This document shows, piece after piece, positions 26,480 to 35,335 of a stretch of DNA of 64,000 nt; positions within the stretch are counted from its first letter, which is position 1, and every line of letters starts with the position of its first letter. The DNA comes from Bacteroides luti (lineage in GTDB: Bacteria > Bacteroidota > Bacteroidia > Bacteroidales > Bacteroidaceae). The notes under the pieces were generated by a model, which did not search any database, was not told the origin of the DNA, and was given only the letters and a program-made list of their open reading frames with translations. Both the position numbers and the translations under genes were made by a program. The stretch is taken from positions 1 through 64,000 of the forward strand of contig NZ_FQTV01000014.1 in the NCBI RefSeq assembly GCF_900128905.1. The letters run 5' to 3'.

Positions 26480-28504
26480 TTATTCTTTGATAGAATCGGC
26501 TTTCTTAAGTGGTACACGAACAAAGAAGTAACCGATTACCAACATAATAACCAAACCAACTACGTAGTTAGGACTAGCAAATGGAAGCATATCAGCGAAG
26601 AAGATGTTGAACATTGCAAAAATGGCAACTACCAACCCCATCAATGCTTCGCCGGCAATCAATCCGGAAGCAAGAAGCACCCCGGTATTTTCCACGGTAG
26701 CCAGCTGACCAACACTGTATTTGCGACGTGCTACATATAGATCGAGAACTCCTTTAATCAAGCCACCCACAAAAATAGCAAATACTGTGTTAAATGGAAG
26801 ATACATTCCCACAAAAATTAGCATCGGACTTGTAATTCCCATTAAAATAAATGCTACTGCCATAACCATTCCGGCAATAATAAGTACCCAAGCCATTTGT
26901 CCGCCAATAATTCCTTGTGAAAGAGCTGCCATTAAACCAGCCTGTGGAGCAGAAAGGTTCTTGCTTCCGAAACCACCTTCGTAACCTTGCTGAAGTCCCA
27001 TATTGATATCTCCCTGATTAAGGATAATCAAAACGCCGAACATTACAAAACCGGCAATAACAACACCAATCAAGTCGCCTACCTGCATTTTCCATGGTGT
27101 ACCGCCAAGGATGTGTCCTGCCTTTAAGTCCTGGAACATTTCACCACCTACGGCCGCTGCCACACAAACAATGGCTGCAATTCCCAATACTGCTGCAACA
27201 CCACCATTGTGAGAATCTACACCACAAGCTACAAGAATCAATGCTGTAACAACTAAAGCAGTAAGAGTCAATCCACTGATAGGGTTATTACTTGAACCGA
27301 TGATACCAACCAAGTAACCAGAAACTGCTGCAAAGAAGAATGCAAGCACTATCATTATGGTTGAAGCAACAATGGCTACAAGGATACTTGTGTTGAAGAT
27401 GAAATATGTAATTACGAATGTAGCGATGGCAGCAAAACAAATACCTAAAAGAATCCATGATGATTTAAGGTCTTTTTCAGTACGTTCTACATCAGATGCA
27501 CTTCCCTGAGTTGCACGTTTCAAATCCTTTACAGAACGTTTCAATCCTGTTCCAAGACTTCCACGCATTCTGTACAAAGTAAAACATGCTGCAACCAACA
27601 TACCACCGATAGCAATAATACGAACTACTTCTTTCCAAACTACATTTGCCGCATTCATCCATGCATCAGGAGAATCAACCGGCAAAGCTGCATTTTGAGG
27701 AAGAGATCCTACAAAAGAAGAGCCTAGTACGGTAAGCAACATAGGAACCATTAATCCCCATGCCATTACTGAACCACTAAAGTTGAGCGCTGAAAGGCGT
27801 GGACCGATAATGTAACCTACACCTAAATATGCAGGGCTGATAGATGGTCCGCCAGCAAGGAAACCTCCATCGAGTGTTTTGCCACCGGCAAACTTAGCGA
27901 TAGATGATTTAAAGAAGGTAGTCCATTCTGTTGCAAAAAGGCGAAGATCACCGGCTATTTTAACAACAGCACCAACAATCATTGCAGAGAATAAATATTT
28001 TGAACCACCGGAACCGCTACGGCCACTTTTGTGAATTTCGGCTGCTGCCACACTTTCTGGGAAAGGAAGTTCTTTATCTTCCACCATTACCCTGCGAAGT
28101 AAAGCTACGAAGAGCACACCAAGAATACCACCGGTGATAAGAATCAATGAAGCAATAAAGTAACTGCCTATTGAACTGAATTGTTCGCCACTCCACACAC
28201 CGGAAATATAAAATGCCGGTAAAGTAAAGATTGCACCTGCTGCAACCGACTCGCCAATGGAACCTACGGTACGGGTTATGTTTTCTTCCAGGATTGTTCC
28301 TTTAAAGAAACGCAAAATTGCCATACCAATTACTGCTGCCGGGTAAGTAGCAGCAATTGTCATACCGGCTTTAAGGCCAAGATAAGCATTCGCTGCTCCC
28401 AAAATAACGGCCAGTACCAAACCGATGAGCACTGCTCTACCGGTAAATTCTCTCATGCTTGCATTCGCCGAAACGAAAGGCACGAACTTTTTTTCATCCG
28501 CCAT
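26480..28504 (-). CDS. OPT family oligopeptide transporter
   Basis: A 674-residue inner-membrane protein with about 16 hydrophobic segments. Family segments include an N-terminal AYLGLKAGMTIAATYPAAVIGM, an FTLPAFYI loop and the conserved SGLTLTAL and GGEMFQDLKAGHILG stretches. OPT proteins import oligopeptides or metal-chelate complexes with protons. It has a strong promoter element upstream and is followed immediately by the PqqD-like gene. Confidence 0.92.
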   Translation of the reverse strand: MADEKKFVPFVSANASMREFTGRAVLIGLVLAVILGAANAYLGLKAGMTIAATYPAAVIGMAILRFFKGTILEENITRTVGSIGESVAAGAIFTLPAFYISGVWSGEQFSSIGSYFIASLILITGGILGVLFVALLRRVMVEDKELPFPESVAAAEIHKSGRSGSGGSKYLFSAMIVGAVVKIAGDLRLFATEWTTFFKSSIAKFAGGKTLDGGFLAGGPSISPAYLGVGYIIGPRLSALNFSGSVMAWGLMVPMLLTVLGSSFVGSLPQNAALPVDSPDAWMNAANVVWKEVVRIIAIGGMLVAACFTLYRMRGSLGTGLKRSVKDLKRATQGSASDVERTEKDLKSSWILLGICFAAIATFVITYFIFNTSILVAIVASTIMIVLAFFFAAVSGYLVGIIGSSNNPISGLTLTALVVTALILVACGVDSHNGGVAAVLGIAAIVCVAAAVGGEMFQDLKAGHILGGTPWKMQVGDLIGVVIAGFVMFGVLIILNQGDINMGLQQGYEGGFGSKNLSAPQAGLMAALSQGIIGGQMAWVLIIAGMVMAVAFILMGITSPMLIFVGMYLPFNTVFAIFVGGLIKGVLDLYVARRKYSVGQLATVENTGVLLASGLIAGEALMGLVVAIFAMFNIFFADMLPFASPNYVVGLVIMLVIGYFFVRVPLKKADSIKE

Positions 28505-28564
28505 ATTCTGCTTTTGTGATTAAATTGTATAATAAATTAAACTTATTTTTCTGTCCATAATTCA

Positions 28565-28572
28565 CAAAGATA
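28565..28572 (-). promoter_or_regulatory. -7 promoter element (TATCTTTG) for OPT-pqqD
   Basis: TAnnTTTG consensus on the minus strand, 60 bp before the OPT start codon. Confidence 0.5.
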
Positions 28573-28647
28573 CAACTTATACCTTTTTTAGCAATTAATA
28601 CTTTCGTTTTTTATTTAATTAATATACAGGAGTAATCAACAAAAAAA

Positions 28648-28677
28648 AATCCTGCCCGAATAGTTTCGGACAGGATT
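28648..28677 (-). terminator. Terminator of the aldolase gene
   Basis: AATCCTGCCCGAA pairs with TTCGGACAGGATT around a 4-base loop; a run of nine T follows on the minus strand. Confidence 0.9.
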
Positions 28678-28704
28678 CTGTCAATGCTATAATCTGTTAA
28701 TTGA

Positions 28705-29706
28705 TTACTTAGCTAATTTACCAGCTGAACCAAGAACATTTTCTAGTTTCAGTTTATAAAGAGCTTTCAAAGTATCACGAGCAGGACCAAGATATTTACG
28801 TGGGTCGAATTCTCCTGGTTGTTCTACGAATACTTTACGTACTGCAGCTGTCATTGCCAAACGACCATCAGAGTCGATGTTGATCTTACATACAGCAGAA
28901 GAAGCAGCTTTACGAAGTTGTTCTTCTGGAATACCGATAGAGTCAACTAACTTACCTCCGTATTGGTTGATTTGAGCAACCAAATCCTGAGGAACTGAAG
29001 AAGAACCGTGAAGAACGATTGGGAATCCAGGGATTTCTTTTTCAATTTCTTCAAGGATATCGAAACGCAATGGAGGTGGGATCAAGATACCATTAGCATC
29101 ACGAGTACATTGAGCTGGAGTAAACTTGTTTGCTCCGTGAGAAGTACCGATTGAAATAGCTAATGAATCAACACCTGTGCGAGATACGAAATCTACAACT
29201 TCAGATGGTTGAGTATATGTATGGTGTTCTGCAACAACATCATCTTCAACACCTGCCAATACACCAAGTTCACCTTCAACTGTTACATCAAATTGGTGAG
29301 CGTATTCAACAACTTTCTTAGTTAATGCAATATTTTCTTCGTATGGGAAATGAGATCCGTCAATCATTACTGAAGAGAATCCCATATCGATACAAGACTT
29401 ACAAAGTTCAAAAGAATCTCCATGGTCTAAGTGAAGAACGATTTCAGGATTTTCACAACCTAATTCCTTTGCATATTCCACAGCTCCCTGAGCCATGTAA
29501 CGAAGTAAAGTCTGATTTGCATATTTACGAGCGCCACTTGAAACCTGAAGGATAACAGGAGATTTTGTTTCTACTGCAGCCTGAATAATAGCTTGCATTT
29601 GCTCCATGTTATTGAAGTTAAACGCTGCAATGGCATACTTTCCAGCGATAGCTCTCTTAAACATATCTTTTGTGTTTACGAGGCCTAAATCTTTGTAATT
29701 AACCAT
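28705..29706 (-). CDS. fba: Class II fructose-bisphosphate aldolase
   Basis: Zinc-dependent glycolytic/gluconeogenic aldolase that splits fructose 1,6-bisphosphate. The 333-residue barrel has the metal-binding LHLDHGDSFE, the VEGELG motif, SIGTSHGANKF and the phosphate-binding VLHGSSSVP. The codons are strongly biased and repetitive, consistent with high expression. Monocistronic, with its own promoter and terminator. Confidence 0.96.
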   Translation of the reverse strand: MVNYKDLGLVNTKDMFKRAIAGKYAIAAFNFNNMEQMQAIIQAAVETKSPVILQVSSGARKYANQTLLRYMAQGAVEYAKELGCENPEIVLHLDHGDSFELCKSCIDMGFSSVMIDGSHFPYEENIALTKKVVEYAHQFDVTVEGELGVLAGVEDDVVAEHHTYTQPSEVVDFVSRTGVDSLAISIGTSHGANKFTPAQCTRDANGILIPPPLRFDILEEIEKEIPGFPIVLHGSSSVPQDLVAQINQYGGKLVDSIGIPEEQLRKAASSAVCKINIDSDGRLAMTAAVRKVFVEQPGEFDPRKYLGPARDTLKALYKLKLENVLGSAGKLAK

Positions 29707-29746
29707 GTTTTTTTAATATTTATTGTTAGTGAATTAAAATTCTTCG

Positions 29747-29754
29747 CAAAATTA
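29747..29754 (-). promoter_or_regulatory. -7 promoter element (TAATTTTG) for fba
   Basis: TAnnTTTG consensus on the minus strand, 40 bp before the start codon. Confidence 0.5.
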
Positions 29755-29951
29755 AAAAGAATAGTTTGAATAAAAATGTTCTGCGAAAGATTTTATCTTA
29801 TAAAACGTTATATTTCATTACTAATGACACTTTTTCCCTATGAATAAATATCATATTGTAATCTCTATATGGCAATAAAAACAAAAAGGGCAAATTTTAG
29901 TTCAACTGAATCTGTTCCTTTAATATTTATTGAGCAATCAAAATTCTTTTT

Positions 29952-30983
29952 TTATTTAACCTCTTTAAGAAAGTAAATAATAGTTGGCAAGTGATCGCTA
30001 TAACCATTTAGCCATACACTACCTCCAAAGGTTCTTTTGGGCGAGCCTTTATAATTACCTTCTTGCTGAATCATGAAATCACGATAGAATATCTCATTTT
30101 TACAGAATTTCAATGTGCTTCTGTCATCACCTAGCAAGTTGGATGATACTACAATCTGATCGAAAAGATTCCACTTTCCCCTGTAGGTTAGTGTTCCCAT
30201 TCCTTTTACCTGCAAAGTATTCCACCATGGATTATACAATCCACCTACTTCTACGTCTGCAATTTCTCTGTGTGCACCTAAGGCTTTGCTCATACTTTGA
30301 TCCATTGGGTCGTCATTCATATCTCCCATAATAACAATCTTTAAAGCTGGATTTTCTCGAAGCAAAGAGTCTTTAATGGCACGAACTTGCTTGCCAGCCA
30401 ATATGCGGGCTGGAGAATCGGCTCCACGTGATGGCCAGTGATTAACAATCACAGTAACATTTTCGTCGGCCATTACTCCGTTTACAACCAAGAACCCACG
30501 TGTTTTATGAACTGTATCATCAGGATTTACATAAGGGAGAAGCTTGCTTGTTTTAACGTTAAACAAAGCAGGATTGTACAAAAGCGCACAATCAATGCCA
30601 CGTTGATCTGGCCCTTCATAATGAATAAACTGATAACCAGTAGAAGCAAGTGCCGGTTGTTTAATCAAATCTTCGAGCACATGTCTATTTTCTACCTCGG
30701 CCAATCCGATAAAAGCCGGACCTTCGGGTTGTTTATCACGTGCCAGCATGCCAAGCACTTCTGACATATTCTTTAGCTTGGATACATATTTGGTTGAATC
30801 CCAATTGTTTTTGCCTTCGGGTAGATATTCATAATCATCTTTACCCTGATCATGGGTGTAATCAAATAAGTTTTCCATGTTATAAAAAGCTACGCTATAA
30901 AGCGCATACTTCTTTTTCTCCTGTGCATTAACTGATAAGGAAATAAGAAGAATTAAATTCAATGCTATCAGCAGTTTCTTCAT
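29952..30983 (-). CDS. Endonuclease/exonuclease/phosphatase family protein, exported
   Basis: Start placed at the ATG at 30983, which gives the signal peptide MKKLLIALNLILLISLSVNA; upstream in-frame codons encode no plausible leader. The 343-residue protein has the EEP fold: NMENLFD, GLAEVENR with the metal-binding Glu, NHWPSRG, MGDMNDDP and the final SDHLP with the catalytic His. Such proteins cleave phosphodiester or phosphomonoester bonds of nucleic acids or lipids; the substrate is not predictable. Secreted or periplasmic. Confidence 0.88.
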   Translation of the reverse strand: MKKLLIALNLILLISLSVNAQEKKKYALYSVAFYNMENLFDYTHDQGKDDYEYLPEGKNNWDSTKYVSKLKNMSEVLGMLARDKQPEGPAFIGLAEVENRHVLEDLIKQPALASTGYQFIHYEGPDQRGIDCALLYNPALFNVKTSKLLPYVNPDDTVHKTRGFLVVNGVMADENVTVIVNHWPSRGADSPARILAGKQVRAIKDSLLRENPALKIVIMGDMNDDPMDQSMSKALGAHREIADVEVGGLYNPWWNTLQVKGMGTLTYRGKWNLFDQIVVSSNLLGDDRSTLKFCKNEIFYRDFMIQQEGNYKGSPKRTFGGSVWLNGYSDHLPTIIYFLKEVK

Positions 30984-31178
30984 ATTAAATCTATTTTTAT
31001 TATATTTATATATCACTAAATTTATAAAAGAAGGGCAATATGCCATTCACAGACAAAAGTCTTAAAAAAAAACGAAACAAGGACATATTCATAGAACTTT
31101 TATACCTAAAAAACCATAAAGCATTTAACATAAACAATATTTTATATTAGCGTCAAAAAAGAAATGCTTAAAAACAAA

Positions 31179-31218
31179 ATAAGGCTAGAGAGGACAAATA
31201 AGTACTCTCTAACCTTAT
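31179..31218 (-). terminator. Terminator of the endonuclease I gene
   Basis: ATAAGGCTAGAGAG pairs with CTCTCTAACCTTAT with a single mismatch; a TTTTGTTTTT run follows on the minus strand. Confidence 0.8.
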
Positions 31219-31281
31219 ACAGTTATTTATATATTCCCCCTATTGTTCTAGAAACTAAAAGGAAATAAATCAGTTCTCTTA

Positions 31282-33672
31282 TTACTTAATAATAATTTTC
31301 TTCACTACCCCATCTCCATTAAGTATATATATACCTTGAGGAAGTGCGACAGAAGTTACTCCGGGATTCAGTTTATGCTTATATACAATTTGCCCGGAAA
31401 TATTATAGATACTAATATTCTGAACCTTATCATTCTGAATAACAAGCTGGTTACTTTCTACATAGAAACGGAATGAGTCGCTTTCATTCTTGGAAATAGC
31501 AGTTGAAGTATAATCTGTCATAGAGATATTATCAACATTTACACGAGGCTTTGTTCCAGAAGTTGTTAAATTTGCAACTTTGATTCGTATCGGACCAGAT
31601 ATATTTATTGAATACTTATACTCCTTTAATGAGTTAGATACAGCTACATTTTCAGCTACTGTATTCCATGTAGTTCCCGCATCAGAAGAGTAGTAAATTC
31701 CTATTGTAGTAGCTACATCTGTACCATAAGTTCCTGCATATAATGATAATGTACCTACACCATTCGCTTTATCTGATTTCATAGAAATTGCCCCAGCAGG
31801 TTTTATACGGGTAGACTTACTACCAATCTTCAAATCGCCTAAATCATTAATCATGATCAATGTATTAACAAAAGCCCAACTTCCTGTTGTACATATAGCA
31901 TCACCTGTTGTATAACCATTTGTTACTTCCTTCTCAAAATCCTCTAAAAATGTTTTAGCCAACTCAGCAGCCCCAGTTACCGGTATTTCCTGATCGTCTG
32001 AAATTTCAGTGCACGAAAGAGAAAGTGTTGACTGATAACTACCTGCAGCAGAAGAGGCCATACGAACGTAGAACGTTCCTCCGGCAGAAGCAAGAGTGAT
32101 AGCATTTGACCACGTCTGTTGATCTGATGACAATTCAAAAGGTGTACCAACCTTAACGGCAATATTACTATTGATATATTCTGTTGAAACTGTTACGCTT
32201 TTTACTGATGATGCAGCATTTGGTAATGTTACAAAATCAAGGTTTCCACCCTGCAAAGTTGCTGTTACAGCAGGTACAGCAACTAATGTTTTTGCACCAA
32301 TAAGATTTGAAGAGAGTCCACCACCGGTAAGCTTATAATAATATTGTGTATCCGGTGTAAGATTTGTAACAGTTTGAGTCTCTGAAGAAGCATCAACGCT
32401 TACCGGATAACCTGTAACCAATGTTGTTTTATCCGATTGATAAAGACTAAAGTCGTATTTAGTAGACGCGTCGCTCACATTTTTCCATGAAGCAACGAAC
32501 GATTTTGAAGTTACATTTGAAGCCGCGAGTACAGGTATGCCATCAACAGCTTCAGCCTTAAGATTTACAGAAACAGTTACTCCGCCTCCTGACAAGGTAA
32601 GTGTACCTGTTGCAGTTGCAGCTGAAGCAGAATTATACTGAACAGTAACTTTTGCACCGGCAGCCACCTGATCTTTCGTTAAAGAAGATGCATTAACAGT
32701 AAATCCGGTTCCGGAAATACTTATAGACAAATCGCCAGTCAGATTTTTTCCGCTTACAGAGACTTCTTTCTCTAGTGTTTTACTGATCGAAGTAACCCCC
32801 AAATCCAAAGTAGAATTATTTGTTGGTGAATACAAAGCAGGATCAGTGCTCTCACTCCATGGGGTTTCCGTCTTAGCTCCCCAAATATATTCGGCCAATT
32901 CCGGATAATCAATAAACGGATTACGGTTTCCCTGTATTTTATAAACAGCATTGTTTCTGTTTACTTCCTTATCACTTACCGGATCTTCCTGACTCCATTT
33001 CAGAAGAAGCTGGTAAGCCCATTGCTGAAAGGTAGGATAGGTATTTTTTTCGAGTTCGTTAAGAGCTGATGTAGTAGTCCAGTCACTTGAATAGTCTTCA
33101 TAGCATGTTACCATATACATATATGCACGTGCAAAATCGCCTTTGTATTCATCGTAAGGTTCCCAGGCATCAATTAAACCTCCGGGGCGGCTATTTGATT
33201 TTCCAACTTTTATCACTCCATTTGAATATGTAACAGTACCGTCAACAACAGCCATTGGATAATTACTCTTTGCAGAATTAGCTGCAATGTCCGACGGATT
33301 CAGATTATAAAGATCTTTATAAGCCTGACGTTCATCACCTCCCCACCAGCTTTTGGGAAATGAATGTTCAATATTCATTCCTGATGCTGCATAATTGCCG
33401 TTTACTGGAACCCTATTATTTGAGTACATATCCCAAACGGTTCCATCGGTACGAACATCTGTCTTTGCAAATCCCGACCATGTTTTACCATCTCCACTAC
33501 CATAATTAAGCACCGTTGCATTCATAATAATGGTATGCAAAGCCGTTTTCAATTCTGCTTTTTTCTTCCCTACTGCGGGTGTGTAATAGCCACTCGGGAT
33601 CTGTGCCATTAATTGTCCACCTATACAGACAATTAATAATTGCATTAACAAATGCAGGAAAAATTTTCTCAT
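31282..33672 (-). CDS. Secreted endonuclease I family nuclease with Fn3 and secretion-tail domains
   Basis: A 796-residue exported protein; the ATG at 33672 gives signal peptide MRKFFLHLLMQLLIVCIGG. The N-terminal third is an endonuclease I (NucM-type) domain: GMNIEHSFPKSWWGG with the catalytic His, DLYNLNPSDIAANSAKSN, and DFARAYMYM. A beta-sandwich, a fibronectin III module (about 390-470), a second sandwich and a concanavalin-like segment follow. The end (SIYNISGQIVYKHKL to VVKKIIIK) looks like the type A C-terminal sorting domain of type IX secretion. Probably degrades extracellular DNA or RNA for nutrients. Confidence 0.88.
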   Translation of the reverse strand: MRKFFLHLLMQLLIVCIGGQLMAQIPSGYYTPAVGKKKAELKTALHTIIMNATVLNYGSGDGKTWSGFAKTDVRTDGTVWDMYSNNRVPVNGNYAASGMNIEHSFPKSWWGGDERQAYKDLYNLNPSDIAANSAKSNYPMAVVDGTVTYSNGVIKVGKSNSRPGGLIDAWEPYDEYKGDFARAYMYMVTCYEDYSSDWTTTSALNELEKNTYPTFQQWAYQLLLKWSQEDPVSDKEVNRNNAVYKIQGNRNPFIDYPELAEYIWGAKTETPWSESTDPALYSPTNNSTLDLGVTSISKTLEKEVSVSGKNLTGDLSISISGTGFTVNASSLTKDQVAAGAKVTVQYNSASAATATGTLTLSGGGVTVSVNLKAEAVDGIPVLAASNVTSKSFVASWKNVSDASTKYDFSLYQSDKTTLVTGYPVSVDASSETQTVTNLTPDTQYYYKLTGGGLSSNLIGAKTLVAVPAVTATLQGGNLDFVTLPNAASSVKSVTVSTEYINSNIAVKVGTPFELSSDQQTWSNAITLASAGGTFYVRMASSAAGSYQSTLSLSCTEISDDQEIPVTGAAELAKTFLEDFEKEVTNGYTTGDAICTTGSWAFVNTLIMINDLGDLKIGSKSTRIKPAGAISMKSDKANGVGTLSLYAGTYGTDVATTIGIYYSSDAGTTWNTVAENVAVSNSLKEYKYSINISGPIRIKVANLTTSGTKPRVNVDNISMTDYTSTAISKNESDSFRFYVESNQLVIQNDKVQNISIYNISGQIVYKHKLNPGVTSVALPQGIYILNGDGVVKKIIIK

Positions 33673-33770
33673 TCTATCGTTTTTTATTGACCAATTTAAA
33701 TACACTTCAATATTATCCTTTCATAGTATATAAAAAAGTAGTTCATAGACATTTAGCCCATCAAGGAGTA

Positions 33771-33778
33771 CAAAGTTA
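33771..33778 (-). promoter_or_regulatory. -7 promoter element (TAACTTTG) for the endonuclease I gene
   Basis: TAnnTTTG consensus on the minus strand, about 100 bp before the ATG at 33672. The rest of the 33673-34036 gap shows only the divergent rpmE2 promoter. Confidence 0.4.
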
Positions 33779-33954
33779 ATAATTATACAATAAATAATCT
33801 GCCATAAGGGTTAATTTTATTTGTCAGTTATATTACAATCTGATTATCGGTCCGTTTTTTCATTTAAAAAATTAACAATTAACACAAAACAAACATTATT
33901 TTATTATCATACGAAAAAGTTCCTCAAATAATTTTCCAATTTAAAGAAAAGCAT

Positions 33955-33962
33955 TATCTTTG
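33955..33962 (+). promoter_or_regulatory. -7 promoter element (TATCTTTG) for rpmE2
   Basis: TAnnTTTG consensus, followed by a 70-base leader up to the L31 start codon, longer than at most genes here. Confidence 0.55.
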
Positions 33963-34036
33963 CGCTCTGAAATAGACCATTACACTATTCTTACCAAATA
34001 GTACAAAGTAATAATAATTAAAAAACAAATACTGAA

Positions 34037-34291
34037 ATGAAAAAAGGTATTCATCCAGAATCATATCGTCCAGTCGTATTTAAGGATATGTCTAATGGCG
34101 ATGTATTTTTATCTCAATCTACTTGCAACACTAAAGAAACTATCGAATTCGAAGGTGAAACTTATCCATTGGTTAAGCTTGAAATTTCTAACACTTCTCA
34201 CCCTTTCTACACTGGTAAATCTACAATGATTGATACTGCCGGTCGTATTGATAAGTTTAAAAGCCGTTACGGAGATCGTAGCAAGAAATAA
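34037..34291 (+). CDS. rpmE2: 50S ribosomal protein L31 type B
   Basis: An 84-residue ribosomal protein starting [18 protein letters not shown]. The type B form lacks the zinc-binding cysteine set of type A L31 and has the longer C terminus ending [10 protein letters not shown], as here. Located on the large subunit at the inter-subunit bridge. Single gene with its own promoter and a strong terminator, as is usual in Bacteroidales. Confidence 0.96.
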   Translation: MKKGIHPESYRPVVFKDMSNGDVFLSQSTCNTKETIEFEGETYPLVKLEISNTSHPFYTGKSTMIDTAGRIDKFKSRYGDRSKK

Positions 34292-34318
34292 GATATTTCA
34301 GATTATATCTGATAAAAA

Positions 34319-34352
34319 AGCTCTGATACAATTTTGTATTGGAGCTTTTTTT
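34319..34352 (+). terminator. Terminator of rpmE2
   Basis: AGCTCTGATACAA pairs with TTGTATTGGAGCT (two central mismatches) and is followed by seven T. Confidence 0.85.
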
Positions 34353-34357
34353 ATTGC

Positions 34358-34442
34358 TTGTACACCCGGGTGTACAATGCCCATCCATCCGGATGTAGAG
34401 AACCTCTACACCCGGGTGGACCAATATCCTACACCCGGATGG
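34358..34442. repeat. 23-bp ladder of CACCCGGGTG words (array C)
   Basis: Four palindromic 10-mers with CCGG at 34366, 34389, 34412 and 34435, exactly 23 bp apart: CACCCGGGTG, CATCCGGATG, CACCCGGGTG and CACCCGGATG. The first is extended to a perfect 20-bp palindrome (34358-34377). It starts six bases past the rpmE2 terminator in the convergent gap before the DUF3256 gene. Its GC content is far above the surrounding sequence. Confidence 0.7.
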
Positions 34443-34533
34443 AATAAGAATTTATTGGTTTACTTTTAATAATCTGATAAGGGTTTGATTTAAAAGACAA
34501 AAACATAGTCTGTCAAAATCAGACGAGACAAGT

Positions 34534-34626
34534 GCTAGACTACTAGATTACCGCTAGACTTTCTTGAAGAAGTCTAGCGCCTCCATTACATTCATTCACA
34601 ACACATTAAATGGTTACTGCTAGACT
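34534..34626. repeat. GCTAGACT words in both orientations (array D)
   Basis: GCTAGACT at 34534, 34553 and 34619 and its complement AGTCTAGC at 34571. Spacing is about 19-20 bp for the first three and 46 bp for the last. The second and third copies form a hairpin (34553-34578) with GCTAGACTT/AAGTCTAGC arms. No T-run follows, so it is not a standard terminator. Confidence 0.55.
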
Positions 34627-34687
34627 GCAAGACTTTTTTTGCAAAAATATTATTTTTAGAGAGAGAAATCTAAGATTTTACTTTAAG

Positions 34688-35326
34688 TTACATTTTCAAA
34701 GTAAATCGACCTTCTTTCCAAACATAGACAAGTGCCTTTTTTACGAAAGATGCTAAATCCTTTGCTGCTGTTTCATCCAGATATTCGGAAGAAGCAAAAG
34801 TAAAAGTAATATCACTGCTATCCTTTGAAAGATCTGATTTCAACAAATAAAAATCCAATGCAGCCCGTGCGTTATTAAACGCTTCGAGTTGAGTAGAATC
34901 GGGAGTAATAAAGAATTGCTCCATCTTAGGCAATTCTATATAATCTTTCACTGGTAGTTCTTTCCATGCTGTAGTATAAAAAAGGATGCGACTATCGCAA
35001 GCCGGACCACAGACGGTATTAACTACACAAATAATTTTTGTTGTATCGTTCAACTGAAGTAATTTCATCTGAAAACTACTCTGAGGGGTAGTCTGCAAAT
35101 AAACATAATCTTTAGTCAGAGTTTTCATTTCCGACATTTTATCCATCTTATTCTTGACTTGCGCTTTCATATTACTTTCGAGAAAATCCGCAAAATCTTC
35201 CCGGTTTACTTTTGTGAGCAAAGGCGACAAGGAATCAGGCATATTAATAAATACCGATTTGGCATCCTGTGCATGCAAGGAGATGACAGAAGCCATCAAA
35301 AAACAAAGAAGGATTATCTTTTTCAT
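34688..35326 (-). CDS. DUF3256 family exported protein
   Basis: A 212-residue protein with signal peptide MKKIILLCFLMASVISLHA. It matches DUF3256 of Bacteroidales: VFINMPDSLSPLLTKVNRED near the start, and a pair of cysteines in VNTVCGPACDSRI. No function is known for the family. Probably periplasmic. It follows the EamA gene by 9 bp and is likely cotranscribed with truA and the transporter. Confidence 0.85.
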   Translation of the reverse strand: MKKIILLCFLMASVISLHAQDAKSVFINMPDSLSPLLTKVNREDFADFLESNMKAQVKNKMDKMSEMKTLTKDYVYLQTTPQSSFQMKLLQLNDTTKIICVVNTVCGPACDSRILFYTTAWKELPVKDYIELPKMEQFFITPDSTQLEAFNNARAALDFYLLKSDLSKDSSDITFTFASSEYLDETAAKDLASFVKKALVYVWKEGRFTLKM

Positions 35327-35335
35327 CTTATTAAT

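Noticed and set aside
34230..34469. Open frame running out of rpmE2 through array C, with a hydrophobic stretch and two cysteines
   Set aside because: It overlaps the L31 gene in another frame, crosses its terminator, and owes its C-terminal half to the palindromic repeats.
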